Shown in pieces: positions 51,992-60,762 of a DNA stretch of 64,000 bases. This stretch comes from Xanthomonas citri pv. mangiferaeindicae (GTDB taxonomy: Bacteria > Pseudomonadota > Gammaproteobacteria > Xanthomonadales > Xanthomonadaceae). Within the stretch, counting starts at the first letter, position 1, and every line of letters starts with the position of its first letter. The stretch is from the NCBI GenBank assembly GCA_002240395.1, contig CP016836.1, positions 186,001-250,000 on the forward strand, written 5' to 3'. The position numbers and the translations under genes are program-made. The notes beneath the pieces are model-generated. The model did no database searches, had not been told where the DNA came from, and saw nothing but the letters and a program-made list of their open reading frames with translations.

Positions 51992-52068
51992 TGGCGCGCC
52001 CGGAAGGATTCGAACCTCCGACCCCCAAGTTCGTAGCCTGGTGCTCTATCCAACTGAGCTACGGGCGC
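51992..52068 (-). tRNA. tRNA-Arg (anticodon ACG)
   Basis: 77 nt with encoded CCA. Acceptor arms GCGCCCG/CGGGCGC pair fully; the D arm is GCTC/GAGC, and the anticodon arm is CCAGG-CTACGAA-CTTGG, which sets the anticodon to ACG (A34 would be edited to inosine to read CGU/CGC/CGA). T arm GGAGG-TTCGAAT-CCTTC. All cloverleaf elements are visible. Promoter and terminator flank it. Confidence 0.96.
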
Positions 52069-52084
52069 CTTGAACAGGAGCGGA

Positions 52085-52113
52085 ATTTTGCAGGTAAAGC
52101 GAAATTCCGTCAA
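52085..52113 (-). promoter_or_regulatory. Candidate tRNA-Arg promoter
   Basis: On the minus strand TTGACG (plus 52108-52113), a 17-base spacer and CAAAAT (plus 52085-52090). It would start transcription about ten bases before the mature tRNA 5' end. Spacing and position are ideal; the -10 is not perfect. Confidence 0.6.
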
Positions 52114-52171
52114 TGCCTTTGCGAAGATTTTTTTCTTCCGTCGGTTTTGCCGACGTCGAACATCCAGGCAA

Positions 52172-52264
52172 TGGCGGAGAGTGAGGGATTCGAACCCTCG
52201 ATGGAGCTTTTGACCCCATACTCCCTTAGCAGGGGAGCCCCTTCGGCCTCTCGGGCAACTCTCC
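52172..52264 (-). tRNA. tRNA-Ser (anticodon GCU)
   Basis: 93 nt with encoded CCA, long variable arm as in class II tRNAs. Acceptor arms GGAGAGT/ACTCTCC; anticodon arm CTCCC-CTGCTAA-GGGAG gives GCU, reading AGC/AGU. T arm GAGGG-TTCGAAT-CCCTC. It lies between csrA and tRNA-Arg, the order commonly seen after csrA in gammaproteobacteria. Confidence 0.96.
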
Positions 52265-52316
52265 GAAGCATCACGTCATGCGATCAATTGCTCGACGCGG
52301 TGCGAAGGATACCGAC

Positions 52317-52532
52317 TCACCGCGCTTGCGGCAAATCCTCGCCCACATCGGCCTGTGCATCGACACCTTCGCCACGATGGATCCGCTGATAGATCTCCTC
52401 GCGGTGGACGGCGACATCCTTGGGGGCAGTGATGCCGATGCGCACCTGATTGCCCTTCACGCCCAGTACCGTCACCGAGACCGAGTCCCCAATCATCAAC
52501 GTCTCACCGACGCGACGGGTCAGAATCAACAT
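52317..52532 (-). CDS. csrA: Carbon storage regulator CsrA
   Basis: 71 residues. MLILTRRVGETLMIGDSVSV then TVLGVKGNQVRIGITAPKDV and AVHREEIYQRI are the near-invariant CsrA fold; the Arg/Leu at positions that bind GGA in RNA (L4, R44) fit. It is a dimeric post-transcriptional regulator of motility, biofilm and virulence genes. SD AGGAGA lies six bases before the ATG. alaS is upstream on the same strand, as in E. coli. Confidence 0.97.
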   Translation of the reverse strand: MLILTRRVGETLMIGDSVSVTVLGVKGNQVRIGITAPKDVAVHREEIYQRIHRGEGVDAQADVGEDLPQAR

Positions 52533-52689
52533 AGAAATCTCCTGAGGCCGGCGTGGAACGCCCCACCGGCGTGGCCTGCAATTCGGACCGTTCTCGACCT
52601 TGGGAACCGATTACAGACCAATTGAACCGTGAAGGATGTCGTCTCGAACGCGGCTGGTCAACCGGGTCCGAAACGTGTTTAGCGTGCGC

Positions 52690-55332
52690 TTATCCGATTC
52701 GCGCCCCGACCCAGGCCTCGACATCGGCCAGTGCCGACCGCAATGCGGGGCCATCCTCGCCGCCGCCCTGCGCCAGATCCGGGCGTCCACCACCCTTGCC
52801 GCCGATCCGTCCTGCGATCTCCGACAACAGTTCGCCGGCCTTGACGCGACCGCTCGCACTGCCCGCCACACCCGCGACCAGCGCCGCCCGCCCATCGCTG
52901 GCGCCGGCGAGCACGATGACCGCATCGCCCAACTGCTGCTTGAGCCGATCGACGGCATCGCGCAGCGCCTTCGCATCGAGTCCCTCGACGCGTGCGGCCA
53001 CCACTTTGATACCACCAACATCAACCGCACCTGCACCGAGGTCAGCCGTCGCACCGCTGGCCGCCTTGGCCTTGAGCGCATCGAGCTCGCGCTCGAGTTG
53101 CTTCTGCCGGTCGAGCAGCGCACGCAGCCGCTCGCCGACCTCCGCACCGGTGCCGCCCAGCAGTCCCGCGGCCTGCCGCAGGCGGTCCTCCTCGGCGCGC
53201 ACATGGTCGAGTGCCGCCTGGCCGGTCAGCGCCTCGATCCGGCGCACACCAGCCGACACACCGCCTTCGGACACCAGCTTGAACAGCCCGATGCGGCCCG
53301 TCCGGTCGACGTGAGTCCCGCCGCACAGCTCGACCGACTCGCCCATCGTGACCACGCGGACGCGCTCGCCGTACTTTTCGCCGAACAGCGCCATTGCGCC
53401 GGCGTCGAGCGCGGCCTGCATGTCCATCTGTTCGATCGAGACCGGATGGTTCGCCCGGACCTCGACGTTGACCCGGCGCTCGATCTCGGCGAGTTCATCG
53501 GCCGCAACCGGCTGGAAATGCGAGAAATCGAAGCGCAGCCGCTCGGGCGCGACCAACGAGCCCTTCTGCGCGACGTGCGTGCCGAGCAGGTCGCGCAACG
53601 CGCCATGCAGCAGGTGCGTCGCACTGTGATTGAGCACGATCGTGCCGCGGCGCTCGGCATCCACCACGCCATGCACACGGTCGCCGCGCCGCAGCGCGCC
53701 GCCGGCAAGCCGGCCCAGGTGGCCATGGAACTGACCGGCAAGCTTCTGCGTGTCGCCGACCTCGAAGCGCGCCCCCTCGGCCTCGAGCACACCGGTGTCG
53801 CCGACCTGCCCGCCCGACTCGCCATAGAACGGCGTGCGGTCCAGGATCACCACCGCCTCGTCACCGGCCTCGATCGCATCGACCGGGCGGCCATCCTTGA
53901 GCAGCGCAACGACCTCCAAGCCGTCCGCCTGCGTCGCGTCATAGCCGACGAACGCGGTCGGCGAGAGCTGCGCAACCAGTTCGGCCGGCAGCGCCGTGCC
54001 CGACGCGAAGCGTCCTGCTGCGCGCGCGGTCTCGCGCTGGCGCTGCATCGCGGCGTCGAAGCCGGCCATGTCGACCTTCAGCCCGCGCTCACGCGCGATG
54101 TCGGCGGTCAGGTCGAGCGGGAAGCCATAGGTGTCGTAGAGCCGGAACGCGTCCTCGCCGGGAATCGCGCCCTGGCTGCGGGCGGCGACCTCGTCGAAGA
54201 TGCGCATGCCGGCATCGAGCGTTTCGGCAAAGCGCTCCTCTTCGGCGCGCAATGCGCGTTCGACCAGCGTGCGCTTGTCGCGCAACTCCGGATACGCCTC
54301 GCCCATGGCCACGTCGAGCGTGTCCACCATCGCGTGGAAGAACGGCTGACGCACGCCGAGCATCCAGCCGTGGCGCAACGCGCGGCGGATGATCCGGCGC
54401 AGCACGTAGCCACGCCCCTCATTGGACGGCAGCACACCGTCGACGATCAGGAAGCTGCAGGCGCGGATGTGGTCGGCGATCACGCGCAGCGACTTGTTCT
54501 CCAGGTCTGCGGTGCCGGTGAGTTCGGCGGCCTTGCGGATCAGCGCCTGAAACAGATCGATCTCGTAGTTGCTGTGCACGCCCTGCAGGATCGCCGCCAG
54601 GCGCTCCAGGCCCATGCCGGTGTCGACACACGGCGCAGGCAGCGGCGCCAGCGTGCCGTCGGCCTGGCGATCGAACTGCATGAAGACCAGGTTCCAGATC
54701 TCGATGAAGCGATCGCCGTCCTCGTCCGGCGAGCCCGGCGGGCCACCGGCGATATGGTCGCCATGGTCGTAGAAGATCTCGGTACACGGACCGCAGGGGC
54801 CGGTGTCGGCCATCTGCCAGAAGTTGTCCGACGCGAACGGCGCGCCCTTGTTGTCGCCGATGCGGACGATGCGGTCCTCCGGCACGCCGACCATGTCGCG
54901 CCACAGCGCGTAGGCCTCGTCGTCAGTGTGATAGACGGTGACCAGCAGGCGTTCGGCCGGCAGCTTCCAGACCTGGGTCAGCAGCTCCCAGGCCCAGGCG
55001 ATCGCATCCTTCTTGAAGTAGTCGCCAAACGACCAGTTACCGAGCATCTCGAAGAACGTGTGGTGACGCGCGGTATAGCCCACCGCATCGAGATCGTTGT
55101 GCTTGCCGCCCGCGCGCAGGCAGCGCTGCACGTCCGCCGCACGCACATAGCTGCGCTTCTCCGCCCCCAGGAACACGTCCTTGAACTGCACCATGCCGGA
55201 GTTGGTGAACAGCAGCGTGGGATCGTTGCCCGGCACCAGGGGCGCCGACGGCACGATGGTGTGGCCCTTGCTGCGGAAGAACTCGATGAAATCGCTGCGG
55301 ATCTGCGCGGTCGTGGAACTGTGCGTGGTCAT
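52690..55332 (-). CDS. alaS: Alanine-tRNA ligase
   Basis: 880 residues (E. coli 876). Class II catalytic core at the N-terminus (DFIEFFRSKGHTIVPSAPLV, LFTNSGMVQFKDVFLG, RHHTFFEMLGNWSFGDYFK), editing-domain metal ligands H569 and H573 in HSATHLLHG plus C670 and H674 in CGGTHVDRTG, and the C-Ala oligomerisation domain. It charges tRNA-Ala and clears mischarged Ser/Gly. ATG 55332 fits the family; a longer open frame adds 43 unlikely residues. Confidence 0.97.
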   Translation of the reverse strand: MTTHSSTTAQIRSDFIEFFRSKGHTIVPSAPLVPGNDPTLLFTNSGMVQFKDVFLGAEKRSYVRAADVQRCLRAGGKHNDLDAVGYTARHHTFFEMLGNWSFGDYFKKDAIAWAWELLTQVWKLPAERLLVTVYHTDDEAYALWRDMVGVPEDRIVRIGDNKGAPFASDNFWQMADTGPCGPCTEIFYDHGDHIAGGPPGSPDEDGDRFIEIWNLVFMQFDRQADGTLAPLPAPCVDTGMGLERLAAILQGVHSNYEIDLFQALIRKAAELTGTADLENKSLRVIADHIRACSFLIVDGVLPSNEGRGYVLRRIIRRALRHGWMLGVRQPFFHAMVDTLDVAMGEAYPELRDKRTLVERALRAEEERFAETLDAGMRIFDEVAARSQGAIPGEDAFRLYDTYGFPLDLTADIARERGLKVDMAGFDAAMQRQRETARAAGRFASGTALPAELVAQLSPTAFVGYDATQADGLEVVALLKDGRPVDAIEAGDEAVVILDRTPFYGESGGQVGDTGVLEAEGARFEVGDTQKLAGQFHGHLGRLAGGALRRGDRVHGVVDAERRGTIVLNHSATHLLHGALRDLLGTHVAQKGSLVAPERLRFDFSHFQPVAADELAEIERRVNVEVRANHPVSIEQMDMQAALDAGAMALFGEKYGERVRVVTMGESVELCGGTHVDRTGRIGLFKLVSEGGVSAGVRRIEALTGQAALDHVRAEEDRLRQAAGLLGGTGAEVGERLRALLDRQKQLERELDALKAKAASGATADLGAGAVDVGGIKVVAARVEGLDAKALRDAVDRLKQQLGDAVIVLAGASDGRAALVAGVAGSASGRVKAGELLSEIAGRIGGKGGGRPDLAQGGGEDGPALRSALADVEAWVGARIG

Positions 55333-55488
55333 GTGCCTGGCGTGACGGGACGGGCATGCCCCAGGCCGGGAATCACCGCCGTTGGCGGGGCCGGTCCGGA
55401 ACTCGCGCCCAAGAACGGCAAGATTAGCAGGCCGATCGCCCGCATTGGCCCAGCCGTCCACCCAGGCGCCCTTGGCACCGCCGGGGAT

Positions 55489-56031
55489 TCAGCGCTCGCG
55501 CAGGCGCCGGACCGCCGCGTAGGCGAGCTCACCGCCGAACCCGCGACGGAGCAGGAAATCCACGGCCTTGCGCCGGAGCGCCGGATCGGCCTCGAGCGCG
55601 GCCCCGTCGTAGCGCCGGGCCAGCAGGTCGCAGGCCCGAGCCTCCCAGTCGCCCTCGCCGTCCTCGTCCAGCGCATCGAATGCGGCCGCGACCTGCGCCG
55701 AATCGAGCTGATGCATCGCCAGTTCGGCCTCGATGCGCAGCGGTCCGTAGCCATTGCCCGCGCGCGAACGGGCCAGACTGGCCGCGAACCGGGCATCGTC
55801 CTGCCAGCCCTCGCGGGTCATCCGCTCGACCGCGGCGTCCGCATCCTCGGTCTCGACGCCCTTGGCCACCAGTTTGCGCCGCAGCTCCAACTGCGAATGC
55901 TCGCGCCGCACCAGCAACGACAGCGCCCGTTGCGCAGGCGTCATCTGTCGACCACGCCGACGCGGGGGTACGACCTCGGCCGCATCGCCCTCGTCGGCCG
56001 CCAACGCACTGCCGCGCCCAACGTCCGGCAC
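55489..56031 (-). CDS. recX: Recombination regulator RecX
   Basis: 180 residues from GTG 56031; the conserved part begins at TPAQRALSLLVRREHSQLELRRKL and contains GWQDDARFAASLARSR and GPLRIEAELAMHQLD, the RecX three-helix repeats. RecX binds RecA and limits its filament growth. Start is uncertain: ATG 56112 would overlap recA by 26 bases and add 27 residues, ATG 55944 would trim 29. It lies just after recA, as usual. Confidence 0.92.
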   Translation of the reverse strand: MPDVGRGSALAADEGDAAEVVPPRRRGRQMTPAQRALSLLVRREHSQLELRRKLVAKGVETEDADAAVERMTREGWQDDARFAASLARSRAGNGYGPLRIEAELAMHQLDSAQVAAAFDALDEDGEGDWEARACDLLARRYDGAALEADPALRRKAVDFLLRRGFGGELAYAAVRRLRER

Positions 56032-56086
56032 GGGACCATCATGGTCCCCGATGCCGGACGCGAACCGGGCCTCGGCAGGCCCCGCC

Positions 56087-57121
<1,035 letters not shown>

Positions 57122-57316
57122 CGTGGTGGTCCTTGTCATTCGTGTTCCGGGAAGTTGGAGGCATCGTCGCAGGCCTGGATCGCACAGGCTGCGACGCGAT
57201 GCGGTGATCTCGATCCTGCGCCGCCATCGGCGCGCAGATCAGCGGGGGAGTCCGCGCTTGCGCCTCGGGGAACGCCCCGTCGGCCACTGGACGGCGTCCG
57301 GCTCATCGGGCGACCG

Positions 57317-57967
57317 TCACCGGTTCGGCCTGACGAGGCCGCAGTACAGGCCCTCGATCGCGAAATCCTGGTCGGGCAGTACCTCGATCGGCGCGTAGTC
57401 GGGATTGCGCGGCAGCAGGCGGATCCGGTCCTTGCCAATCTTCAGCAGCTTGACGGTGATCGCATCGTCGAGCCGGGCGACGACAATCTGGCCCGATTGC
57501 GCGTCACGCGTGCGGTGCACGCCGATCAGGTCGCCCTCGAAGATGCCTTCGTCGCGCATCGAATCACCCTTGACCTTGAGCAGGTAGTCGGGCGACGGCG
57601 AGAACAGCACACGGTCCAGGACGATGTAGTCGTCCGGGGTGGGCAGGTCGTCGGGAGCATGGGCGCCGATCGGCGTGCCGGCCGCGACCTGCCCGAGCAC
57701 CGGCAACCGCAACGCGTCGCCAGACACGACCTCCGCGAGCGCCGCCGCCTGCTGTGGGGCGACGCGCAGGCGGATGCCGCGTGCGCGGCCGGGCAGGCGC
57801 TCGATGGCACCGGCGGCCTCGAGTGCATCGAGGTGGTACTGCGCGGCGCGGACGCCGCTGAATCCGAAGGCGCGGGCGATCTCGGTCTGCGAAGGCGGCA
57901 TGCCCTCGTTCTCGATACGGTCGGCGATCATGTCGAGGATCGCGTGCTGGGTCGGCGACAGGTCCAT
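57317..57967 (-). CDS. lexA: LexA repressor
   Basis: 216 residues. Winged-helix domain with PPSQTEIARAFGFSGVRAAQ (24-43), cleavage site Ala96-Gly97 in GQVAAGTPI, and the catalytic dyad S136 in KGDSMRDEG and K173 in ITVKLLKIG. It represses SOS genes until RecA filaments trigger self-cleavage. The start MDLSPTQHAI is the usual one for Xanthomonadaceae LexA1. Its operator and promoter sit directly at the start codon (next entries). Confidence 0.96.
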   Translation of the reverse strand: MDLSPTQHAILDMIADRIENEGMPPSQTEIARAFGFSGVRAAQYHLDALEAAGAIERLPGRARGIRLRVAPQQAAALAEVVSGDALRLPVLGQVAAGTPIGAHAPDDLPTPDDYIVLDRVLFSPSPDYLLKVKGDSMRDEGIFEGDLIGVHRTRDAQSGQIVVARLDDAITVKLLKIGKDRIRLLPRNPDYAPIEVLPDQDFAIEGLYCGLVRPNR

Positions 57968-57971
57968 GATG

Positions 57972-57988
57972 AGTAGTATTACTACTAA
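57972..57988 (-). promoter_or_regulatory. LexA1 operator of lexA
   Basis: On the minus strand TTAGTAGTAATACTACT, a near-perfect palindrome identical in form to the LexA1 box described for Xanthomonas. It lies four bases upstream of the lexA ATG and covers the candidate -10 box, fitting autorepression. Confidence 0.9.
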
Positions 57989-58003
57989 CCAACGTCCGAG
58001 CAA
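57976..58003 (-). promoter_or_regulatory. Candidate lexA promoter, leaderless or nearly so
   Basis: TTGCTC (plus 57998-58003), a 16-base spacer and TAATAC (plus 57976-57981). Transcription would start within about three bases of the ATG at 57967. There is no ribosome site in the remaining gap. Confidence 0.5.
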
Positions 58004-58018
58004 GTCCCTACCGGCGTC

Positions 58019-59107
58019 TCAGCCGGTCGCCTCGGGCGAGGAAGGCCGCGGCACGGCGGCGTTGGCGATCAAGCCCAATTCCGCAAGCACGGCGGTGGCA
58101 TAGCAACCCGGTGGCAGTGCAAACGCGACCTGCAGTCCGGCCTCACCCTGCCAGGTCCAGGCCAGCGCGCCGGGCAGCAGGCGGGTCGCGCGGCGCTCCT
58201 GGGCCAGGCCGGCGCGCTCGAGCCCCTCGCGCAACGCCAGCGCGCGCGCATCGGCCAGCGCCGCCAGCTCGACTTCACGGGCGGCCCCGACCGCCCGTAT
58301 CTCGCCCCGGCCCCACAGGGGCCCGGTGGGATGGATATCGTGCGCAGCGACCCGCGCGGCCAGCGTCTCGCTCCCCGGCTCAGGGCCGAACACGCTGCGG
58401 CTGCCGTCGAGCATCCACACTTCGCCCTCGCAGCCGGTCGCCCAGGTACCGGCGGTCACGCGCGCGGCCAGCACCTGGTTGAACAGCGCCGAGCGCGCCG
58501 AGGACAGCAACAGCGCACGCTGCTCGCGGCCCAGCCGGCGACGCGGCGCGGCGAAGAAGGCCAGTGCCTTGTCGACATTGCCTCCGCCATGGCCGAAGCG
58601 CTGCTCGCCGAAATAGTTGGGCACGCCGTCGGCGGCGATCGTGCGCAGCCGGGCCTCGATCGCCGCGCGGTCGCCGGCCACATCGCGCAGGGTCAGCGCG
58701 AAGCGATTGCCGGCCAGCGCGCCACGCGGCAGCTTGCGCGCATGCCGCGACGTCGCGAGCACCCGCAGCCCCTGGCCGGCCCCCTCGCCCATCGCCTCCA
58801 GTACCGCGATATCGGGATCCTCGCGGCCGGGCAATTGCACGGTGAAGCGCTGGATAGTCAACGCGTGGCGGTCCTTGAGCCCGGCGAAGCCGACCGCACG
58901 CTCGTCGACGCCGGCCCACTGCGCGAGCAGCCGCGCGACGAAGGCGGTGTTCATGCCGCGCTTCTCGATCGTCAGCAGCAGGTGCTCGCCGCTCCCCGAG
59001 GGCGCGAAGGCATCGATCTCGTAGACCCGGAAATCCTCGGCGTCCTGACGGATCGTCGCCGACAATGCCGCCTCGCCATGGGCACGCGGCAGCGCGGGCG
59101 CGCTCAC
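58019..59107 (-). CDS. truD: tRNA pseudouridine(13) synthase TruD
   Basis: 362 residues from GTG 59107, which overlaps the ispF stop (GTGA). Catalytic D79 in GFAGLKDRHALTIQRF, plus NYFGEQRFG and the FNQVLAARV block. It modifies U13 in tRNA-Glu and others. Placement behind ispF is the widespread ftsB-ispD-ispF-truD order. The C-terminus is extended and Ala/Pro-rich. Confidence 0.95.
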   Translation of the reverse strand: MSAPALPRAHGEAALSATIRQDAEDFRVYEIDAFAPSGSGEHLLLTIEKRGMNTAFVARLLAQWAGVDERAVGFAGLKDRHALTIQRFTVQLPGREDPDIAVLEAMGEGAGQGLRVLATSRHARKLPRGALAGNRFALTLRDVAGDRAAIEARLRTIAADGVPNYFGEQRFGHGGGNVDKALAFFAAPRRRLGREQRALLLSSARSALFNQVLAARVTAGTWATGCEGEVWMLDGSRSVFGPEPGSETLAARVAAHDIHPTGPLWGRGEIRAVGAAREVELAALADARALALREGLERAGLAQERRATRLLPGALAWTWQGEAGLQVAFALPPGCYATAVLAELGLIANAAVPRPSSPEATG

Positions 59108-59595
59108 GCGGCGACGAGCAGGCAGGCGGCCTGCGCGGCGATGCCCTCGCCGCGTCCGGTGAAGCCGAGTGTTTCGCTGGTCGTGGCCTTGACGCTGACG
59201 CAGTCCAGCGCGATTCCGAGGTCGGCGGCGATCGCCTCGCGCATCGCCTGTGCGTGCGGGCCGACCTTCGGCCGCTCGCAGATCACGGTGACATCCGCAT
59301 TGCCGACCCGCCAGCCGCGTTCGCCCAGCAGCGCGTTGCAATGCCGCAGCAGCGCGCGGCTGTCGGCACCCTTCCAGCGGTCGTCGCTGGGCGGGAAATG
59401 CACGCCGATGTCGCCCAGCGCAAGCGCGCCGAGCATCGCATCGCACAGGGCGTGCAGCGCGACGTCGCCGTCGCTGTGCGCGAGCACGCCGCGTACGTGC
59501 GGCACCCGCACGCCGCCGATCATCACGTGGTCGCCGTCGCCGAACGCGTGGACGTCGAAGCCCTGGCCGATGCGGAAACGGGGCGTGTCGGACAT
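59104..59595 (-). CDS. ispF: 2-C-methyl-D-erythritol 2,4-cyclodiphosphate synthase
   Basis: 163 residues. Metal ligands D14, H16 and H48 in GQGFDVHAF and SDGDVALHALCDAMLG; the C-terminal KATTSETLGFTGRGEGIAAQA is the CTP/CMP and trimer-core signature. Fifth enzyme of the MEP pathway. Start ATG 59595 is at the family N-terminus; an open frame upstream is not conserved. It is 91 bases after ispD and coupled to truD. Confidence 0.96.
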   Translation of the reverse strand: MSDTPRFRIGQGFDVHAFGDGDHVMIGGVRVPHVRGVLAHSDGDVALHALCDAMLGALALGDIGVHFPPSDDRWKGADSRALLRHCNALLGERGWRVGNADVTVICERPKVGPHAQAMREAIAADLGIALDCVSVKATTSETLGFTGRGEGIAAQAACLLVAA

Positions 59596-59686
59596 GGTGG
59601 GCACCTGCGCAGAAGGGGGCCGCAGCTTGCCATGGTTCGCCGACAAGACAAGCGCAGAGCGCGCGCAGCGCCGCGCGGGCGCGGCC

Positions 59687-60403
59687 TCAACTGCGCTGCG
59701 AGAGCTCGAAAGCGAAGCGGGCCAGATCGGCCGGGGTGGTGATCTTGAAGTTGTCGTCGCGGCCCTCGACCAACAGCGGGCGGGCGCCCTGACGCTCCAT
59801 CGCCATCGCCTCGTCGGTGACGACGATACCGGCGGCATGCGCGGCTTCGAGCGCACGCCCCAGTTGCAGGCGGCGGAACAACTGCGGGGTCAACGCGCGC
59901 CACAGCCGTTCGCGCGGCTCGGTGCCATCGATACCGCCATCGTCACCGGCCCGCTTGAGCGTGTCGCGCACCGGCGCGGCAAGAATGGCGCCGACCGGAT
60001 CGGTGCGCCCGCGCTCGAGCAAGGTGTCGAGGTCGGCGGCAGCGAGATTGGGTCGCGCAGCGTCGTGGACGAGCACGAAGTCGTCCGCGCGCACGGTGTC
60101 GGGCAGCGCATGCAGTCCGGCGAGCACCGAATCGGCGCGGCTGTCGCCGCCGTCGGCCCGCAGCAGCGGCGTGTCGCCAAGCTCCGACCTCAGCAGATCG
60201 AGGTCCACGGCGTCGCTGGCGGCCAGCACCAGCACGATGCCGGCCACGCCCGGGTGGCTGGCCAGGCACGCCAGCGTATGCGCCAGCACGCTGCGACCTC
60301 CGACTTCCAGGTACTGCTTGGGCACGTCGCCGCCGAAGCGCGTGCCACGGCCTGCGGCAGGTACGATGGCCCACAGTCCACCGCGCGCGGGCTCGGCGAT
60401 CAC
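59687..60403 (-). CDS. ispD: 2-C-methyl-D-erythritol 4-phosphate cytidylyltransferase
   Basis: 238 residues from GTG 60403, overlapping the ftsB stop (GTGA). CTP-binding loop PAAGRGTRFGGDVPKQYLE holds R19 and K29; VLVHDAARPN and TDEAMAMERQGARP follow. Third step of the MEP pathway, making CDP-ME. IspF next in the operon acts two steps later; dxr is at 19.7 kb. Confidence 0.96.
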   Translation of the reverse strand: MIAEPARGGLWAIVPAAGRGTRFGGDVPKQYLEVGGRSVLAHTLACLASHPGVAGIVLVLAASDAVDLDLLRSELGDTPLLRADGGDSRADSVLAGLHALPDTVRADDFVLVHDAARPNLAAADLDTLLERGRTDPVGAILAAPVRDTLKRAGDDGGIDGTEPRERLWRALTPQLFRRLQLGRALEAAHAAGIVVTDEAMAMERQGARPLLVEGRDDNFKITTPADLARFAFELSQRS

Positions 60404-60747
60404 CGGGCCTCTCCTTCCTGCGCGTCCGGGGCCGCCGTGTGCTCGGCCGGCAACGGCGCCACCCGCGCATCGTCGACCACCCGGTAGAAGGTCTCACCGG
60501 GCTTGATCATGCCCAGCTCGCCGCGCGCGCGTTCCTCGATCGCGGCTTCACCGGACTTCAGGTCGGCGACCTCGGCGGCCAGCGCATCGTTGCGCTGCTG
60601 CAGGCCCTCGTTCTGCCGGGCCTGCGCCTCGACCCGCGCACGCAACTCCTCGACCTGCGTCGTCCCGCCGACGCCGTACCACAGCCGGTACTGCAACCAG
60701 CCCAGCAGGACGGTCAGCATCAGCAGGACGACGAGGATCGCACGCAT
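60400..60747 (-). CDS. ftsB: Cell division protein FtsB
   Basis: 115 residues: one N-terminal membrane helix (about 3-20, ILVVLLMLTVLLGWLQYRLW), then a leucine-type coiled coil (VEELRARVEAQARQNEGLQQ) and a polar tail. It links FtsL and FtsQ in the divisome periplasmic complex. GYG-like YGVGG after the helix is usual. It lies 15 bases after eno, the standard order eno-ftsB-ispD. Confidence 0.94.
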   Translation of the reverse strand: MRAILVVLLMLTVLLGWLQYRLWYGVGGTTQVEELRARVEAQARQNEGLQQRNDALAAEVADLKSGEAAIEERARGELGMIKPGETFYRVVDDARVAPLPAEHTAAPDAQEGEAR

Positions 60748-60762
60748 GGCGGTGGCCCGGGT

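Noticed and set aside
51746..52073. Small open frames over the tRNA-Arg region
   Set aside because: They read through the tRNA and terminator on the opposite strand and have no ribosome site.
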